Source: Clavulina sp. PMI_390 | Lineage: Eukaryota; Basidiomycota; Agaricomycetes; Cantharellales; Hydnaceae | Direction: 5' to 3' | Length of the DNA: 64,000 nucleotides | NCBI GenBank assembly: GCA_015039315.1 | Contig: WIDE01000016.1 | Coordinates: forward strand, 410,945-474,944 | In this document: one piece after another, positions 59,896 through 64,000 of the stretch | Layout of the letters: every line of letters begins with the position of its first letter | How positions within the stretch are numbered: position 1 is the first letter of the stretch | The notes under the pieces: generated by a model | What the model was told of the DNA's origin: nothing | The model's input: the letters and a program-made list of their open reading frames with translations, nothing else | The model's database searches: none | Program-made: the position numbers and the translations under genes

Positions 59896-60882
59896 ATCAA
59901 TCAACTCAGGACGCGTCGCAGCGACATCGGGATTGCATCCTGGAGGGTTTGGGGGCCATTGTGAGCAGGGGTTCGAACTTTAAGCTGGATGTTCAACAAC
60001 GCACCCAACTCGGTGGCGAGGGACTGGAGTTCCACCTTTTTCTTGATCAAAATGGAGCCTGACCATGGTTCGGACATGTTTGGCGATTAGTGAGCGCGAA
60101 ATCGGGGTGTGCAATGGTCTGTTTGAGACGTGACAGAACGCGACGTGTTGTTTGCAAGGCAAAGTTTGTTTGTAAAAAGAGATGTCAACACGTGGCAACA
60201 ACACCCCGTGTTTGATGCCCTAGCAACTAGTTTCCAATTCGGGCTCAAGCTTTCGTATTTGCTCAATCAAAGAACACTCAAACCAGTCCCCTATCCGTTC
60301 CGAAGCGCATAATAGCTTTATACTTGATAGGACTTGCCATCGTCTCATCGAACATTTCAGGACGCTTTAAGGGTCTTCTGACCATCAGAAGCTTTGTTTT
60401 CATCATCACAACTGAGAGATAGTGCCATTCTAAATTAAGAGATATTGTCTATTCTATAATATACCCTCTATTCACAGCCAGATATGGTCGCGTTTTAATC
60501 ACAACCTCAAGATTTAACGCGTAGGTTTGCTTGGTGTTTCTGCTTCATTGTGTTATAAGGTGTTTGTTTCTCCTAGTGGAGGAGTAGGCCGTTGAGTTCA
60601 AAAAAGGAGGACAGACGGCTTGACTTTAAAAACGACTCATTCGAGGGAAGCACATGACACCCTATGCATCCAATCCAACCCTCGGGAACCAGCCATGTAT
60701 GTGAACCAGCGCATGGATTACATATCCAATAAGTACGAGTCCAATAATCTACGTCCATTGAGGGGCCAAAAAACAACAGGACTAAATCAAGAATGGGAAG
60801 GAGCGAAGAGACGAAGCGAATAGTGCGAAAGCAGCGAGAGCGAAATTCGAGGAATAAGAACATGAATAGCCCCAAGGTGGTG
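59896..60882. other. Spacer upstream of the membrane protein gene
   Basis: About 990 bp between two minus-strand genes. The end next to 60882 should be the 3' untranslated region of the Galbinding-like gene. The part before 59990 reads open for a while, including CSQWPPNPPGC, and could hold an extra 5' exon of the previous gene. Confidence 0.4.
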
Positions 60883-62908
60883 CTATCGCGTCGGCAAATT
60901 CGAGGGTAGGTGTGGATCTATTTGTGAATATGCTGGTGGGAGGCTCATAGGAACCGCTCCCATATCCTGGGGGCCTTGATCTTCCTTGCGAGGATCTTGA
61001 AGACTAGCAACGTTGTTCATCGCGCTTCCCATCCCTGGTATTGGAAGAGGGCGTCTTACGGGTGGTGATGTTGTCTCAGCCCAACCTTCGCTGGAAGGAA
61101 GGTCAGTTTGGCTGCTGGATGCATAGTAGTACTGAGGTTGGGATGATGATGACGGCTGGGAGTGGGGCAGGGGAGGTTGTTGGGACGAAACATATGTTGA
61201 GGGAAGGGCAGCGGTGTTCGAAAGTGGAAGGGGGTGTTGATCATCGGGTGGTGTTTCTGGGGAGGGAGGGGATGGCACTGTTACGCGCAAAGGAAGACGC
61301 ACACGATTCCCTCTCATAGGCGGAGATTGCGCGTGCGCATCAGGAGTTCTTGAATAGAGTTCACGAATGACGGTATTTGTGCTCGAGGTATGCATGCTTA
61401 GCGAGCGATCCGGTACCAATCTCGCGTCGCTCGCGAACGATTCGACCGTGTCCCGAGTACCCACGGTGGACAACAGCCCTCGAGATGGGGTGCTTGACCT
61501 GCTGATATCATCCGAATGACCCGGGAATGCAGGAAAGGCATCGGGATGGGAAGGGGAATGAGTAGGAGCACCAGGGACAAGGAAGGGAGTGATGTAGTTT
61601 GAGAAAGATTGGCGAAGACTTGGTCTTGGCTTGTCTCTCTCATCGTCGACAGGAGAATCAGATACGAGATCAACGTCATGGACGCGTTTCCTTGGCTTGG
61701 CGAGTTGTCTTCTTCGACGAAGCAAGAACAACACGAGGAGCAACATGACGAACGCAACCCCGGCGAGTGTCCCGATTGCTATTGCGGCAGCGTTAGTCCT
61801 AGCGAGGAAGAAGGGGGAGAAAAGATGTAAGTTAGTAACGAAGGAAATTGGACAGACAAGGGCGCATGAATTGGGCTCACTTCTTCGCGTGTGCGGCGTT
61901 TGTCGGTTGCGTAACACCCCAAACTTTTGCGAAATCGATCGAAAGCGCAGCACTGGTATTGCTGACTGGAGCATTCGAAAGAACGATTGAGTGACTCCCT
62001 GTCCCCAGAGGGCCAGCTAAACAAAGCATTTGCTGCGTGAGTGTCGTGGAATAGGTCCCAACGTAGAGGTTCGTCGTGCCGCCGTCAACTGCACAAGTAA
62101 ATTTCCCATGCGACAGCCCTAGAGTACCATACACAGCGACATATTCGCCAGTGAAGTTGAGACGTGCCTGAGCGCCAGACACCGTCGTGCTCGTCAGAGA
62201 AGCATTGAAGGAAGTGCTTCCATCTTCTTGGGCAGACCATGAGGTCCGGTTGGGAAGGAACGAGAATTCAGGGGCGGTATCATCAAACACAACTGTGGTC
62301 GTGTTATTTAGAACCTCAGCTTCTAGTGTGATATAATCGATGTCAAAGTAGGCATTGCTCCCGTCCGAGTTGCCCTTGTTCACGACAGTAAAGGTGTGTG
62401 CCTTTTGAGGAAGGTCCGAGACACCAAAGAGAAGCTGTTGTTGTTCATCAGGGTTCGCGTAGCCGTTGGCGGTCAATGAATTCCCATCAACTTTGAGTCG
62501 ACGAGGCAGGATAGTTGTTGAGAATGGCAAATGTGTGGGAGGGCGAGGAAAGAAGCTCACCTGAGGCCGTATACAACCCATGATTTGAGCGTCGAGCACC
62601 AACCACCCTGAATGAGTCGACGTGAGCGCATGCCGTACCTAACAGGGGTGAAACCCACACACCAGATACCGGTTCCGTTAAAGGAGAGTCCAGCAGCAGG
62701 CTTGCCAGCTCCCAGAGATTTCATCGCCGTGCTGCCATTGTATTGTGCAAACTCGGGGTCGCCTGAAGTGACGGGGGACCAGTCACCTATGAAAACAGCA
62801 TGTCAAACCCTCTGATGAACTCAGGTCAGGCAGGCGAACAGAATCACCAGTAGAGTATGAGATGATGGGCGATGGAGAATCAACTGTAATGTTGAACTTC
62901 GATGACAT
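60883..62908 (-). CDS. Single-pass membrane protein with jelly-roll ectodomain
   Basis: Five exons (62848-62908, 62663-62786, 62561-62607, 61881-62490, 60883-61798) give 585 residues. The start is MSSKFNITVDSPSPIISYST. Two galactose-binding-like jelly-roll halves are suggested by LSFNGTGIWVVGARRSNHGL plus YTASVDGNS, and by ARLNFTGEYVAVYGTLGLSH plus GKFTCAVDGG, each ending in a strand like (F)DIDYITLE or LSIDFAKVWG. One membrane helix follows (AIAIGTLAGVAFVMLLLVLF) with RRRR on the inner side. The last 250 residues are Ser/Pro-rich and disordered. This layout is common in basidiomycete membrane proteins of unknown role, perhaps wall or glycan sensors. No classical signal peptide is visible, so export would depend on the helix alone. 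Confidence 0.8.
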
Positions 62909-64000
62909 ATTGTCGTACTCAGAACAACAGGAGAAGAGAGTAGCAGAAGCCGCCCGCGGCGCTCAAGTTCCAATCGATGTCAATTGGAGCCGAGAAAAAG
63001 CGAAAGAGTGGCAAGAAAGAAAGTTGACAGTTATCGGCGGTCGTCAGAACCGGTTGTGCGTCAGGCAAGGAGCGTTTCTGGTGGGCAGAGACCAATTGAG
63101 TGCGAGAGGAGGAGAAGGAAGGTGGTGGGAATGGTGCTGTTTATTTGCGACATATCACCCAATTAATAATGGTCGTCACGCACACCATCACTCTTATGAT
63201 CCGCGTTGGCGGGGAATGTCATGAACAATATCTGTACATTTGGATGTCGCTAAAGCGTTTTGTGGACGGAGATGGTGTCTGATAAGATTTTGCAAGTAGG
63301 TAGCACGCAAGTGGTATTGGGCGGCAATGCACCGGACCCTGAGATCAAACGCGGTGTATGTGGATGTAAACAGCACAAGTTTTGGGAGATGGAGTGATAG
63401 AATGGATCAAAAAAATGTTCTGGGGCGAAAGGAGGAGGGAGAAGGGGGGAGCTCAATCGATCGTTCACCAAAAACACAGCTGGGAAGTGATGAGAAGAAT
63501 CTTAAGAACTTGCCAAGCCCGTGATGAGGTGTTGTGACGTCCAAATATATCCAAAGCTCCCGCATTCCGTATATCCCTTTGCTTCTGAAGATCTATACAG
63601 GACCCATTGTGCGGCTAGTCGATTTCATTCACTATGCGAAACTTCGGTTACCAAATTCTTGGATTTCTCCAGCACGGGGCGCAGAACATTTACCCTGACG
63701 GCACCGGTCGCGGGCGCACCAGACCGCATCTCCATCTCAGCCTCATAGCTTTCAGGCTCCGCGCTCTCCCGTTTTATCAACTTTTTTCAGCTGCCCCACA
63801 AAAACTCAGCCTTTTGCCGCCGGCAGCCACTTCCCATCAACAACAAACGTCAATCCGAGGCTCGGCAACTCTGACGCTCAGTATTCCTTCCCCGGCTTAC
63901 GGAGAGCACGTTTCTCTTCTTTCAATCCAGTACTCAAGGCCTCGCCCCTGCCATTTCAATCCTAGTACATTCTTCCGCACTTCTTACTACCCTAGGTGCG
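62909..64000. other. Right end without a supportable gene
   Basis: This starts with the promoter of the Galbinding-like gene. No coding exon is supported in the rest. The last 200 bases are pyrimidine-rich (TTTTATCAACTTTTTTCAG) and could be a promoter or 5' leader of a plus-strand gene beyond the window. Confidence 0.4.

Noticed and set aside
1..64000. tRNA genes, rRNA or CRISPR-like arrays
   Set aside because: No B-box context with a matching acceptor stem and no regularly spaced direct repeats were found by eye; a tRNA could still have been missed.

Overview
The window reads as nuclear DNA of a filamentous basidiomycete, most likely an Agaricomycete. Genes have many exons and short GT-AG introns (about 50-90 nt). 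Protein families include a Galbinding-like single-pass membrane protein, a fungal GH92 mannosidase and a tandem array of intron-dense DUF6534-like membrane proteins. A genus such as Rhizoctonia/Ceratobasidium would fit but is only a guess. All exon models below were built by hand from splice signals, frame and family similarity; no search was run.

Layout. 1-3351: no supportable gene. 3352-8296 (+): a 1431-residue VHS-domain protein. 8789-11304 (-): a beta-propeller joined to a PI-PLC-X-like domain. 12252-24087 (+): three complete copies and one cut copy of a DUF6534-like multi-pass membrane protein. This part includes a 413-bp MITE and an assembly gap flanked by a near-identical duplication. 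24788-27202 (-): an UNC93-like transporter-fold protein. 28033-33960 (-): a secreted GH92 alpha-mannosidase with 23 exons, one only 4 nt long.

34642-50644 is a compact housekeeping block: RRP12 (-) and a Gyp1/TBC1D22-type RabGAP (+) share a divergent promoter; then mitochondrial-type peptidyl-tRNA hydrolase (-) and an Rtt107/Brc1-like multi-BRCT protein (+) share another; then RCC1/Pim1 RanGEF (+). 51190-53192 (-) holds a fifth DUF6534-like copy, inverted and about 27 kb from the array. 54429-54943 (-) encodes TFIIA gamma with a diverged C-terminal half. 56803-58126 (-) is Elongator subunit 5, 58675-59895 (-) a conserved-looking multi-pass membrane protein, and 60883-62908 (-) a single-pass membrane protein with lectin-like folds outside and a disordered tail inside. 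62909-64000 shows no gene.

The genes do not form one pathway. The block of core genes (ribosome biogenesis, Rab and Ran control, replication-stress response, mitochondrial translation, transcription, tRNA modification) is flanked by faster-evolving membrane protein paralogues. The most unusual items are the 4-nt microexon, the probable pseudoenzyme PLC fusion, the DUF6534 array with its shared 14-nt exons and promoter block, and the haplotype-like duplication that exposes the MITE's empty site.
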